64,000 nt of DNA from Chlamydomonas reinhardtii (taxonomy: Eukaryota > Chlorophyta > Chlorophyceae > Chlamydomonadales > Chlamydomonadaceae), in the NCBI RefSeq assembly GCF_000002595.2, contig NC_057006.1, positions 6,651,512-6,715,511 of the forward strand, written 5' to 3'. How positions within the stretch are numbered: the first letter of the stretch is position 1; each line of letters opens with the position of its first letter. A model generated the notes under the pieces. It had not been told where the DNA came from. It saw only the letters and a list, made by a program, of their open reading frames with translations, and did not search any database. Below are positions 53,286 to 64,000 of this stretch, piece by piece. The translations under genes were made by a program, and so were the position numbers.

Positions 53286-56169
53286 ATGCAGCACCATGTT
53301 GTGCCCGCCGGCGGCTACGATGCGAGCAATGCAGCGGGTGGCCCCGCCGCCAAGAGGCCCCGTGTGGAAGATGTGCTGCAACAGCACGCGCCCCGTGAGC
53401 AACTGCTGGTGTCGGAGCTGATGGGCTGGCGCAGTAGCCAGCAAGAGCCTTCAGCCATGGGCGCCAGTATTCTCGGAAACAACGCAGTGGCCGCAGTGAC
53501 TGGCGGGTGAGTGGAGGCAAATGCGAGAGTGCAAGAGGGAATAGAAGCGTGCGGTTTAATACATGCTGTGTCGCCCTGTAGCTGCTTGTCGCCATCTGGG
53601 TTTTATGTCATGCCATGTTTTCAATCCGGTCGTTTGAACAGGCAAACAGACTTTCGCGCCCTGTTCTCGAGAGGTGCACCACAAGTGCAAGCGCCCGCGA
53701 TCCAGAACGCCCCAGGGTACGTGCAGTGTTCAGGCCGTCTACACTCTTTGAGCCATAGCCAAACCGGGGCGTGGATGGGACGCGTGTGAGCACGCAGCCA
53801 GGCATACCTTATAAACCATCATTCCTGCTCACGCAGAGGTCTGAATGCGGCGACGGCAGGCCTGCGGACATTCGCAGACGTGGCAACGCGGCCTGCAGTA
53901 GGCCCAGACGACGTAGGGCGCATGGACGTGGTGAGTGTGGGTGTTGGGCACCTTGGATTTCTTTGTGCTGGGCACACACATCGAGGCGGACCGTCACCAC
54001 CCAAGATTCTTGCTGTCGCACGGCATGTCTGGTGGCTTTCAAAGCATGATAGCATGCCCTAATGTACCCAAACGTTCCCGCGCTACTCTCCATAAACAGA
54101 TGGGCGCCATGCGCGCAGCGTACACGACAGCTGGCTCGGCGGTGGCAACAGCCCCGCTGGGTCCCGGCTGCGACGGCGGTGCCGGCTCTGGTCCCGACAC
54201 CGCGGGGGGTGTGGCCGCGGGCACCGCTTCAATATGTCTGGAGAACCTGACGCCTGACCAGGTGCCTGTGGACTGGAGCATAAAGCGCAGTCTGACCTTC
54301 AGCAGCCACGCTCCCTTCACCGTACACGAACGTGCGCAGCAGGCACCAGCACGCGCAAGTGAGTGTTGTTGAGTGTGGATTCGTCAGACGCCGCTGTTGT
54401 CGCTTATCTGTTTGTTGACCGCTGCACATTTTCGGATACCGCAGGGTGGCGCGCGATGCAGGGCGTCGTAAACCTTGACCTGGACTCACTGAATGACGAT
54501 CCGGTACGATCTGGGTTTCGTCCATTTGAGTCAGGTAGCCGTAAGAACCCAGGGATAGCGTAAACGATGCTCAAACAACTTTAAGTTCCGACGTGACATG
54601 CCATGCTTGACCTTGCTGCACTCAACAGGCCGCACAGTACCTAGGCTGCCAACTCAGCTGGCGCCACCCTGAGATTGTGCTGGACCCCGCCAGCATCTGT
54701 GCCGCCGCCCGCAGCGCTGTAGCCCCGGCGTCCACAGCCGCATCGGCGGCCGCTGCCCAGGCCGGTGCCGCGACCAACTTTGGTGGCGGTGCGTTGGCCA
54801 GCAGCGGCGGCGGCGGGGCGAGCGTGCTGACCTTGCGCCTGGCCGCCTGGCGTAATGCGCTGCACAGCCTGTACAGCAGCTATCGCAGCGGCACCTGTGA
54901 GCTCTTTTACGTCGTAAACCCGGTGCGTGCTGTCACTGTTATCGTAACACGTTAGCTTGCCATGCTGACGGGATGTAGAAATCGGACTGCAACTTGAAGT
55001 CTGTGTCTAAAGCGCTCTGGTGCTGCGTGCCTTCCCCTCAGGCTCCCAAAGGCCCCTACGCGGCCCTCTTCGCCGCCAAAGGCATCCGCGGCTGCAAGGA
55101 GGTCTGCGCTGTCGTCTCGCAATCTACACGGCTACTGCGCAACCGCCTTTCGGCGGGTGGCGTGCCCTTCACCATGCCTCTGCACGAACAGCAACAGCCG
55201 GCGGCCGCACCAGGCGGAGACATGGCAGCGTCAGCTGCCAAGGCGGAGGAACAAGCGGATGGCGACCTGTGCGACGAGAACCCGCAGGTGAGCTCCGCAT
55301 GCCAACATGCCACCAATCCTCGAATGTACCCCAACAAGCCCACAAGCTTGTATGACTGACTGTGTTGGCTACTTCGTTGCCTGCAGAACAATGCGCCAGC
55401 GGCCCAGGTGCTGGGCACAGGTGTGGCAGACAACAGCCGGCAGTCGCTGCTGCTGATGCGGGGGCCGCGTGCCGTACACGGGCTGTACGACTTCCTGCTG
55501 AACGACACCGGCTACCCGGGGCTGGGCAAATCGGGCAGCACAGGGGTGGGGCTGGCGCCGGGGGCATCGGCTGCTGCAGCGGCTGCGGCGCAGGAGGACG
55601 TGGCGGATCTGCCCATGCTGCTGGCGCCCGCACCGTTCGAGGGCGGCGCGGCCTGGCGGCCTACCATCAAGGTGAGGCACGTCAACACGTTCACCGTCGA
55701 CGCTGACCGTGTTGTCAAACCTTTACGTTACGGTACTCACTTCTGCCCCCGTCCCTCTGTCCAGGCGCTGACCATGGCCAAACTTGACGGCGCAGCTGCG
55801 GGGCAGGCTCCTCAGCCTCACGGCGCTGGAACGGGCGACGCGGGGACAGCGGTGACGCACGTGCTGCAGCTCAACGGGCCGTTGCCGCCCTGGACAGTGC
55901 GCCGCATGTGCGGTCTGCTGTCGCAGCTGCATCACGCGGGCTACAGCGTGACCGTGGAGGCGGAGGCCTACAGCATCCCGCTCAACAGCACAGTGCTGGA
56001 GCAGCCGCCAGGAGACGCGGGCGCCGAAGTGCGGCCCATGTTCACGCAGGGGGGTGCGGTGACGCTGGAGGAGCTAATTGCCTGGCACCAGCCGGTGGTG
56101 CTGCCGGCCGGCCGGCCGGTGAAAGGCATGACATGCAGCGAGTCACAGCGGCTGAGTGTGCGCCTCTAA
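53286..56169 (+). CDS. DONSON: DONSON, replisome/CMG-loading factor
   Basis: Exons in phase: 53286-53506, 53642-53716, 53837-53930, 54100-54358, 54445-54503, 54629-54922, 55042-55287, 55387-55671, 55765-56169 (645 residues; human 566). Signatures of the family are VPVDWSIKRSLTFSSHAPF (human: DWSLKTRLLFTSSQPF), LSWRHPEI, WRNALHSLYSSYRSGTCELF followed by an ALFAAKGI segment (human: WSVSFTSLYNLLK..LCPYFYV..FTVLFRAAG), STRLLRNRLSAGGVPFTMPL (human: TTRGLREAM..EGIEFSLPL) and AVHGLYDFLLN. DONSON helps load and protect the CMG helicase at replication origins in animals. The basic PAAKRPRVED near residue 25 is a likely nuclear localisation signal. Ala/Gly-rich linkers separate the conserved blocks. 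The nucleus is inferred as the site of action. Confidence 0.85.
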
Positions 56170-56850
56170 GGAGTGTGTGCAGGTCGAGCGGCGATGCGCG
56201 GGTTAGCAATGTTCAGGGCATGCGTTTCGGCCTTCCGGGGATACGTTCTGTTTATGGCGTGCGGATGAGACTCGACTACTGCTTATTGACCGGTATTTAT
56301 TCACAAATCATCGCTGTCAGCGCGCTGCAAGTATTCATTTGTGGATGTCGTAACTTTTTGAGCACGCCGCGTTCAAGCAGCAGAACGGGACTACCGTAAA
56401 TCGAGGTCGGTGGCGCGGTCTAAGGGCACCCATCGTTACCATGTTATCGGGTGCGGATGTTCGTGCTGCGTGGCTGGAGTGAAGGATGCAACACACATAG
56501 AGCGAGCGTGTATGTGCCCGGCATCAGCACGGCGGAATAGCAACTGAGTGAACTTGCGCGTGGCACGGTGCCTTCGCACCTAACCACCTCTTCTGACTCC
56601 GCACGCATTCGCGTTTCGCACTTGAAGCATCTTTGGTGCGTAGGACGCTGCTTGTGACGGCCACGGGCGCCAGCTGCACGCTTGCATGTCGCGCCAAAGT
56701 TTGTGCCTCGCAAGCCAACCGTTCGCAAGATACCGACGGACATGGATCGGTGTGTGGGCCAGATCTACATGCGCACCCTAAGCATAGGGCGTGGGGTTGG
56801 CAATTTGGCATGGCACAGTACGGTACATGGCCTAGAGGACCTGAGTAAGG
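56170..56850. other. Intergenic region
   Basis: It includes the DONSON 3' untranslated region. No repeat or RNA gene was recognised. Confidence 0.4.
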
Positions 56851-57431
56851 GTGCCAGACATCTGTTACTGTGCAGGAAACATCAGCGCACCGCAGTGCGA
56901 ATGCAGGTCACGCACTTCAATGTCGCGCACTACGCATATGGGGCCGAGGCTTCTGAGAACTGGGCCGGGCCAGAAGGGCTCGGCTTTGGGGCTGTGGGAC
57001 CGCCGGACCGGGCTGCATGGAGCTGGAGCGTCGGGTTGGAAGGCCATGGGCCTCGTCAAATTGCAAGAAGGCGACCACTCGATTGTCCCAGTATAAGAAC
57101 ATAATAGCTCGTTTCACATACGCAGGTGGCAGCGCGGGCCGCAGGCCAGTACATTTGGTCACAGAAGACCAAGTCTGCACTGCTGGCATGGCTGGCGGAA
57201 CAGGGTCCGGGCAGGCTGAAGTGGGCCAAAGCAGTTCAGTACTTGCAGGCGCTAGACTGCGAGTTGCCAGACAAGACTGGCACGGAGCTGCAGAAGGCGG
57301 TCATGGACGCTGGCAGCAATCTCAAGAGGCAGCTTGGGAAGCAGCCAGCGCAGGCTGTGGTGGCGGCATCGGGATCGGGCGACGAGGAGGAGCCAGCGGG
57401 TGGCGGCACCGGGATCGGCAGCGGCGGCTGA
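56851..57431 (+). CDS. Doubtful small gene, two-exon fragment
   Basis: An exon at 57126-57431 begins after ACATACGCAG and ends at TGA 57429-57431; it reads YIWSQKTKSALLAWLAEQGP, KWAKAVQYLQALDCELPDK and an acidic Gly-rich tail, which looks like real protein. A GT donor at 57091 allows an in-phase upstream exon (about 56870-57090, ending KAMGLVKLQEGDHSIVP). I do not recognise the product and the 5' end is unknown; other upstream exons in a second frame near 56680-56760 are possible. Confidence 0.3.
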
Positions 57432-58522
57432 AGCCAAGGGCGTGGCTGGCACTGCGGAGTGTGAGGGTTGGCGAAGAGTTTAGAGCCAGGCGCAGGACCA
57501 GGACAAATGCGCCAGCAGGACAGGACAGGACAAGACAGGGTTGGTAGGTGCGCGGGTTCAGGGTTTCGGGCCCTGGAGGTGCAGGTGGGAGCAAATGGGA
57601 CGCGGTGTGCATGTCATGACGCAGAATAAGCACTTTCCCGTGGATACGTGGGAGCAGTTGTGGACAGCACGGGTTGGATGTGAGCTGTGGAGAGTCATGT
57701 GCGCTGTGCAGGATGCGTGGCATGAAATGAAGCAAGGCGGAAACGGGGGGGTTGATGTGTGAGGTTAGCGAGACAGAGGCATGACAAGGGTGACAGAGGC
57801 AAGACAAGGGTGACTGCGTGACTTGAATCGAATGCTGTGCGACAACAGTGCGCAATCAACTCAGGCAACGGTGAGATGCAAGCCGATCCCCGTGGGAGCG
57901 TGCTGGAGTCGTTAGCATGTACGAATGCGTGATTTTGGACAGACGTTGGTTAGAAGGCAAGTGCGGCGTGCGAGAGCGTGCTGACGTTGACCCTCGGTTT
58001 GTGCAGTGAATTGAGAATGTGCGAATAGCGGCTGTAGCGGCTTCCAGAATTCCTGCCGTGCACACCTTGACCTTGTCAACGTCACTGGCGGGACCGGGGG
58101 CATCCGAGGCTTCCACTCGTTGCGTTGCCACACGGGGCAACGCAAGTGTTTGGTCCACGCCTAGTACAAGCGATAACCGGGGCGGTGAAGTAAGGCTAGC
58201 CAGGGCTGCCAGGCGCACAAAAAGCGCAACCGGCGGGCAATCGGGCACACCACATCCTCTGCCAAATACTTTAGCCCGCAGCTATTGCTTCAGCACGCAC
58301 CGCGTAAGGCTTCGTGCACTTCTTCCATACATATTTCCATAGCTGCGCCCTGGCAGCTTCGAGTGCTGTCACTTGACGTCAGTTCCTTCGGGTCACACAG
58401 GGTCACACAGTACCAAGCTCACATGCACACCGCTCACGCTTAGTACGCCACTCAGTTCCTCTCTAAAACAATACTCAGGTCCAGCGGTCGCCCCAATTGT
58501 CCCGACTTTAGTACACACTCTC
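57432..58522. other. Intergenic region between converging genes
   Basis: It holds the 3' ends of the small gene and of the fibrillin gene. Short direct repeats of GACAGGACAAGACAGG type occur at about 57520-57540 and GACAGAGGCA(T/A)GACAAGGGT twice at 57772-57811. No gene is apparent. Confidence 0.45.
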
Positions 58523-60298
58523 TTACACGCGACGGTACACAAAGACCTCGCCGTCCGGCCGCGTGCGTGCAATGCGCATGTCGCTGTCCACGTACGTAAT
58601 CTCCACAGCAACGCGGGTGGAGCCGGGGCCACGAATGCCCTCGACAATCTCCTGCAGGGGGTAGGATCGTGGGGTAGGATGGAACGATGGGATACCGTAC
58701 GTAAATCGTAACCCGCAGAGCTGGAAACCTTACCACCACAAGACCTAGCGCAGCTCCAAGAACTCCAGTGCGCGCCTAAGCTTAACCAGACGCGCACTCA
58801 CCTGCACCGGCACCGACACGTTGTCCACGAAGGGCAGCACGTTGCTGTTGGACACGCGGGTCGTCTGCACCGTGACGTTGAGGTTGCGGGGCGGGTCAAC
58901 CTCCACCTCACTGGTTGTCACCACAGTGCCACTGCGAGGGACACAGCAGGTCAGGTCCGTTCGAGGCAAGACTCAATCACTTCATGCCTTTACTCAAGTG
59001 CGTGCCTACACAGAGGTCCCAACCAAGGCGTCCAACCATTCGTTGATGGCTTCATGCCATATCACACCTCCTCCCCGCAGCTCCGCACGATACAGAGCCC
59101 TACCGGATGGCGGGGAAAACCTCAATGTCCACCTCGCTGATGAGCTTGCCCGTGTCGAAGGATATGGTCTGGAAGGCGGCACCGATGGTGGCGCCTGGCA
59201 GCGAGTCGGTGAACTTGAAGATCTGGGACGCGATATCGCGGCTTTGCACCAGGCCTTCCTGGAAGGCCCAGAAGAATGGCGACGAGCGGAACTGCTCCAC
59301 GCTGCTGTAGATGAGCTCCCACTTGCCCTGGAATGGAGCAAGCGACCAATACTCAAACCTAGCGATGCAAGTCTGCGTCAGTACGGCTAAATGTGCACTG
59401 ACAACGGTGAACCACATCGTGCACACCATCCGTAGCGGCTGTGCAGTCTCCAAGCCGCCTAGCACCACCCACCTGCACGGCGTTCATGTCCACTGGCGCA
59501 CCAGAGGACTGCACCGCCTCCTCAAGCACATCCACATACGTGCTGACCTGCATGCGCGGGCATAGCAAGTCAGCGACGGCGGTGTGCTTCCATTATCTAT
59601 CTAACTCCTGCTGCCGGAAAAACTCGGTGCAGGTATGAAACCCTCCGGCGGCGGCTTTGCTTTCTAAAGACTTCCTGCCTTGCGACCTTCAACCGACCGC
59701 CGGACTCCCCCCCCCATCAGCTTGCACTAAGCGTCTTGCAGTTGCTCTGCTCCGCCATGCTCACCTCGTACTTGTCATTGCTCGAGGCTAGAGCCCCGCG
59801 GTTCAGACCAGCAACCTTCTTCAGCAGCTCCAGCTTCGTGGGGATAAGGTCGTCCGTGTTGAGGCTCTCAAACGCCGCCACCCGGTGCCGCAGACGCTCC
59901 GCGTTGCGGGGCAGGGAAGCGGCCAGGTTTCGCCGGCTGCATGGTGCCGGCACCTACATGGCATCGCAAGGCGTCGGGATACGCGTGGACACCGCCGCTT
60001 GACTCGGCCACGCTTGGCACGGCGGTTGCTATCCGGGTTGATGAAAGCAAACACCTAAAGCAGGGGCTTAACCTCCAGGCACAGAGTCTGCTTCTTTCGA
60101 CGCGCTTCCACTCAGCGACCCAGTTGCGCCAGCGCTGGAGCGGGCTGGCCCACCCGATGCCATCAGAGGCTACCGGGCGACCCCCATCGGCCTCGCGCAT
60201 TCGATTTTACTTGTTATATTGCACTTTCTATACTTGCGCTGGGGACTTACCTGGCGCGAAAGGGCGATCCGCCCAGAAGTAGAAGTTCCCAGCGCCAT
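58523..60298 (-). CDS. Plastid lipid-associated protein (PAP/fibrillin)
   Basis: Six exons fit in phase: 60298-60251, 59953-59765, 59547-59473, 59327-59104, 58931-58802, 58651-58523 (264 residues). The N-terminus MALGTSTSGRIALSRQ plus SRRNLAASLPR is Ser/Arg-rich without acids, as expected of a chloroplast transit peptide. The fibrillin domain follows: KLELLKKVAGLNRGALASSN, GKWELIYSSVEQFRSSPFF, QTISFDTGKLISEVDIEVFP and the closing AVEITYVDSDMRIARTRPDG (family pattern: TYLDEDLRI.R...G..FVL). Fibrillins bind lipids in plastoglobules, thylakoids and eyespot globules; which one cannot be told. The first exon is supported by a perfect CAG/GTAAGT donor at 60250. The stop codon overlaps a TGTAA sequence. 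Confidence 0.88.
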
Positions 60299-60691
60299 CG
60301 GGGCTACGGACTAGGGGTTCAGGTAAAATGCTATACTCTACAGCATATACTTGCAACGAGTTGAATGAGTGCTGAACAATGAAACAATCGCGTGCTGCAA
60401 TTCGCATTTTTGCACCTGCATGCCGACCGGTCGAGCCTGCAATACGCAATAGATACAGAAGCTATTGTGTTTTGGTACGACTGTAAAAGAAGCTACATCG
60501 CTGCGATTGCAAATTTTGACTTCAAGGTTCAAAGCTGTCTTCAACCAAAGCTGTCGGCAATAAGTAGTGTCTGCGGGTCGCAGCCATGCGGCCTGCTAAA
60601 AAGCAGAAGACTGAAGTGCCGCGCTGCCCGACAGTCTGGGCATTGTGAGTTTTGGGAGCATGGCCACGATGCATGCTCAGGCTTTTGGCGC

Positions 60692-60719
60692 ACCGCATGC
60701 CGACCGGTCGGCATGCGGT
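60692..60719. repeat. 28-bp perfect palindrome
   Basis: ACCGCATGCCGACC is followed directly by its reverse complement GGTCGGCATGCGGT with no spacer. Sixteen of its bases (GCATGCCGACCGGTCG) recur at 60418-60433. Confidence 0.9.
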
Positions 60720-60729
60720 AGCTGACTGT

Positions 60730-60777
60730 CAGGGTGCCGCACCGGCAGGGTGCCGTGCCGGCAGGGTGCCGCACCGG
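60730..60777 (+). repeat. Three tandem 16-bp units
   Basis: CAGGGTGCCGCACCGG occurs three times head to tail; the middle unit differs at two bases (GTGCCGG for GCACCGG). It starts 10 bp after the 28-bp palindrome. Confidence 0.9.
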
Positions 60778-60942
60778 CAGCCGGCCTTCCCACCGTAACA
60801 GTCCCTGTGACCCCCTCTCGTGCGCCTCTCGGGCTGGAAACAGGACCGACGCGGCGCTTTGGGAGCCGTATGCTTTGATTGGGAAGCAGGTGAGGCAGGC
60901 TCAGGCCAGTCACAGTAGCTTCAGCACCCTCACCAGCTGCAG

Positions 60943-63900
60943 ATGCCCATACCTGAATTCCTTGTGCCGGCGCAGGTTCGCGTGCTGTGGCCGGGGGAGA
61001 ATCGCTACTTCGCTGGCACCATCGTGCAATACTTCCCAGACTCGTGCGAGCATGAAGTACACTATGAGGACGTAAGTGTATCTGGGCCAGAACGGGTTGG
61101 CGTGTGGCGCGCGCTTAAAGTGACTACATATGGCGCCAACTGCCTTACGTGCCCACGTCGTTCTTCTGGCGCTGAACAGGGCGACGAGGAGTTGCTGGTG
61201 CTGGCAGCGGAGAAGGTGCAGCTGCTGCCAGAGTGTGTGCGGACCCTGCCGCCGCCCGCTCCAGCCCAGCTGAGCACTCTGGCGAAACGCCTTGACGACC
61301 TGGCCGCGTCTCTGGAGTCCCGCGCACTGCAGCAGCGCACGGGCAGGGGGCGCGCCACGCTGAAGGAGGAGGATCGACAGAAGTGTGAGTGCGATGTTTG
61401 AGTGCACGGCACCCAACAAAGCATGCTGCTTACCATGTTTTGCCGGTGTACTTGTCAAAATATCATGTAACGATGTTAGGTATGTTTTAACACACCGGTA
61501 CGGTCCGCATCATCGTACAGTTGAGATGTACCGGCGGCGAGCCGGTGAGGTGCGGCTGGCCAAGGAGCGGCGAGAGCTCATGCTGCGCTTAGAGTGCCAG
61601 CACCAAAAGCAGCGGCAGCCGCTGGACCGGGCGAGCTCGGGGGTCGACCCCGCGTCACCCACGCCGCAGCGCAAGCAGACAGCTCAGAAGCGCCTAGGGG
61701 TTACTGGCCCCGGTGTCATTCCCCTGGGCGCTAAGGCAGCCGCCGGTGCCAGCCGGCCGTCTCGGGCGGCGGCCGCAAGCGCAGCGGCTGCTATCGCTGC
61801 GACCTCGCAAGGTCGGCGGTGCGGGACTGCGGTGGACACAGCGGCTTTGTCCGCCGCGGCTGCGGACGACGAGGCCACAAGTAGCCCAGAGGTCCCATTC
61901 CGGGTGTGCTCCCCGGGATCTGCGAAGCGGCGCAAGCAACTGCTGCAACAACAGCACGGCTTCCAGCAGCCGCTAGGCAAGCCCAAGGGAAAAAGGGGTG
62001 GCAAAGCATGCAAGGTATCTGCTGACAGCAGCGATATCATGGCCCTGGACAGCACAGGGGGGCTAGACCTGGACTCGGTGGCGGCAGAGCTGCTGCAGGG
62101 CGGCCACCCCTGGGCGGGAGCATGGGCAGGGGGCAGGAAGGGCGCCAGCGCGGATGTGGGACGGCTGTACGTGCCGCGGCCATGGCCAGCAGTGCCCGTC
62201 AGCGTGCAGGCCGCGCCGGTAGCGGCGGCTCCAAGCATCGGCGCTGCTAAGGTCAGCGCACCCTTGCAGCCAGAGATTGCCGGTGTCGCTGATGCTGGGG
62301 CCAAGCAGCCTGACGGCACTGCCGCGGGCGGGGAAGCTGCCGCTGCACCTGGGTTGCAAGAGGGCACCGCAGCGGCGCTGGGGGAGAACTCTGGCGGCGA
62401 GGGCAAGGCGGTGGATGAGGACCGCCGCCGCGCTAGTGCGGTGGCAGATGAGCTTCGCACCGCGTACCAGCACTTCCGCGAACACTGCGCTGGCTTCAAG
62501 CAATACCACGAGCTGCAGGTAAGGCAGGCCAATCACATTTGCGTTGTAACAAAGCTCCAATCGTTTCAGTGAAGCCTCAGTCATGCGACGATGCTGGCCT
62601 TTGATACCGTCTCTGTTTGATGCCGCAGGTGGCTCTGTGGCTGGCGCCGGAGCAGCTCGTGGGGCGGGAGCTGCGCGTGCTGTGGCCGGACGAGGAGGCC
62701 TGGTTTTGTGGCCGCGTGACTAAGTACATGCCGGAGCAGGGCACGCACACAGTGAGTTGGCATTGATAAGGTTGTACTGTGACTTCGTGGTTGTGCGCTT
62801 AACCCCTGCATCTAGCACTGGTGCTCCAGCACTGCTTGTGTAGACGCTAGGATGCTGCTAGCGGTGCGTAAGAGGTCTGCGGTACTGGCTTTGCAGGTGG
62901 AGTACGACGACGGCGACGTAGAGCACCTGCACCTGGCCGCGGAGGAGGTCCGCCTGCAGGTGAGAAGGATTCGCGGGAGGATGCATGGCCTGGTGTGCAT
63001 ATTCTAGCTGTGTGTGGGGTTATAGCTCATGGCTGTGGGCAATGCAATCAGTAAGAACGTTTCCCGACTCACCCTATGCAGCTGGTGCCGGGTGAGGCCG
63101 AGCGGGAGCTGGTGCCAAAGTCGTCATCCGCACTTCGGCACATGGCGGAGCTGATGGAGGCAAACGTGGCGCGAGCACGGCGACGTGTAGCGGAGCTGCG
63201 GGCAGGTGTTGCTCCAGGGGCTGCCGTGGCGGCAGCCCCTGAAGGCGCTGGAGACGGCCAGCAGCAGCGGGAAGCCCAGCCGGAGGCCGAGGACCCTGAT
63301 GAGCTCGAGGCGAAAGGTACGGTGCTGGTGGAAAGCAGGCGTCACTGTGCCTACGTGCTCGTGATAACTCATTGTCAGGTTTGCATTGATTCCATGACTG
63401 GACCTCATGGCCTGCCTTTGCGTTATGCCCCATGCGCCTGCAGCGGACCGCTGGTGCAAGCGTGCTGCGCAGCTGCACACCCTGGTGGCGGCCATGGCAA
63501 AGGAGGAGGCGGAGTCGACCAAGGGGGAGGCGGCCAAGGAGGTGGCGGTGCCTCAGGCGGCAGGGGCAACACCTGCAGCCACCAGCGCCGTGGCTGCTGC
63601 TGCTGTTGCGGCGGCGGCGCCGGCGCAAGAGCCCCAGGCTGCACGCGTTGCTGACTTGGCGGCGGAGGCGAAGCCAGCCGGGCGCGGTAGCAGGAGCAGC
63701 AAGCAGCAGGTTGTGCAGCAAGCGCAGTCGGAGCAACCAGGTCTGGAGGCCCTGGATGATGGCGGCCTCAAGCATGGCAAGGCAGGCAAACGCGGAGCGC
63801 GCACCCAGGCTTCGGCCGCTTCGCAGGACAGCAAGAAGCACCGGCCGGGCCGTGGGCGCACGAGCGCGAGAAGCGCAGCTGCAGCACTTGCCCCCGCGGA

Positions 63901-64000
63901 TCAGGACACGGTGATGCCTGAGGCCAAAGAGGTCGACACCGCCGCTGTTGAACCTACCAGCGAGGCAGCGCTTGCTGCCTCGCTTGAGGCTGCGTCCGCT
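60943..64000 (+). CDS. Tudor-domain protein, N-terminal part (runs past the window)
   Basis: Exons in phase: 60943-61071, 61180-61384, 61521-62518, 62629-62751, 62897-62959, 63082-63316 and 63444 to the window end. Two Tudor-like barrels are seen. The first is split by an intron (PAQVRVLWPGENRYFAGTIV ... CEHEVHYED, then EKVQLLP). The second is GRELRVLWPDEEAWFCGRVT, THTVEYDDGDVEHLHL, EEVRLQ. This pattern (V.WP....W..G.V......H.V.YDDG..E.L.L..E) is that of the Tudor modules in PDS5 and plant chromatin proteins, which bind methylated lysine or arginine. Between and after them is Ala/Gly/Lys-rich sequence with basic patches (KPKGKRGGKACK). An in-frame stop precedes the ATG, so the start is credible unless the CAG before it is a splice site. 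A chromatin role is inference. Confidence 0.65.

Larger units (their letters stand above)
60299..60942. promoter_or_regulatory. Divergent interval between fibrillin and Tudor genes
   Basis: The start codons lie 645 bp apart. Half of the interval (60400-60800) is a distinct block with a palindrome, a related half-site at 60418-60433 and three 16-bp units (separate entries). The left part 60310-60420 is AT-richer and may be the fibrillin promoter. Confidence 0.4.

Overview
This is nuclear DNA from a green alga, most likely a chlorophycean of the Chlamydomonas/Volvox type. The evidence is GC-rich coding sequence with strong third-position GC, many short GT-AG introns (about 80-300 bp), long Ala/Gly/Ser/Gln-rich stretches inside proteins, TGTAA-type polyadenylation signals, a plastid fibrillin gene and a ciliary-type calcyphosin gene. 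There are no operons; all gene models below were built by hand from splice consensus, reading phase and protein similarity recalled from memory.

Layout. 1-1296: last exon of a Myb transcription factor. 3645-6713: F-box/ankyrin-type protein. 6865-8140: a dispersed repeat and AT-rich inverted repeats. 8141-9904 (minus): unrecognised protein. 10289-15028: SR-rich, probably nuclear protein. 15827-20096: five-pass membrane protein with the architecture of prominin/Tweety proteins. 21120-25294 (minus): CDC5L/CEF1 splicing factor. 25875-29879: SEL1L/HRD3 ERAD adaptor. 31163-42771: very large JmjC protein of KDM3 type. 42772-44311: a repeat with a second element inserted in it. 44312-46818: calcyphosin-like EF-hand protein. 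46819-50199: repeat-rich spacer. 50200-52659 (minus): nucleoporin NDC1. 53286-56169: DONSON replication factor. 56851-57431: doubtful small gene. 58523-60298 (minus): plastid fibrillin/PAP. 60943-64000: Tudor-domain protein running off the window.

The genes do not form one pathway, but many serve the nucleus: transcription (Myb), chromatin (JmjC, Tudor), splicing (CDC5L, perhaps the SR protein), the nuclear pore (NDC1) and replication (DONSON). Four pairs are head-to-head with 385-645 bp between start codons (8141/10289, CDC5L/SEL1L, NDC1/DONSON, fibrillin/Tudor), so shared promoters are likely. Spacers at 6.9, 30.2, 43.4, 48.9 and perhaps 49.9 kb carry copies of one repeat family. No RNA genes, CRISPR arrays or complete autonomous transposons were seen.
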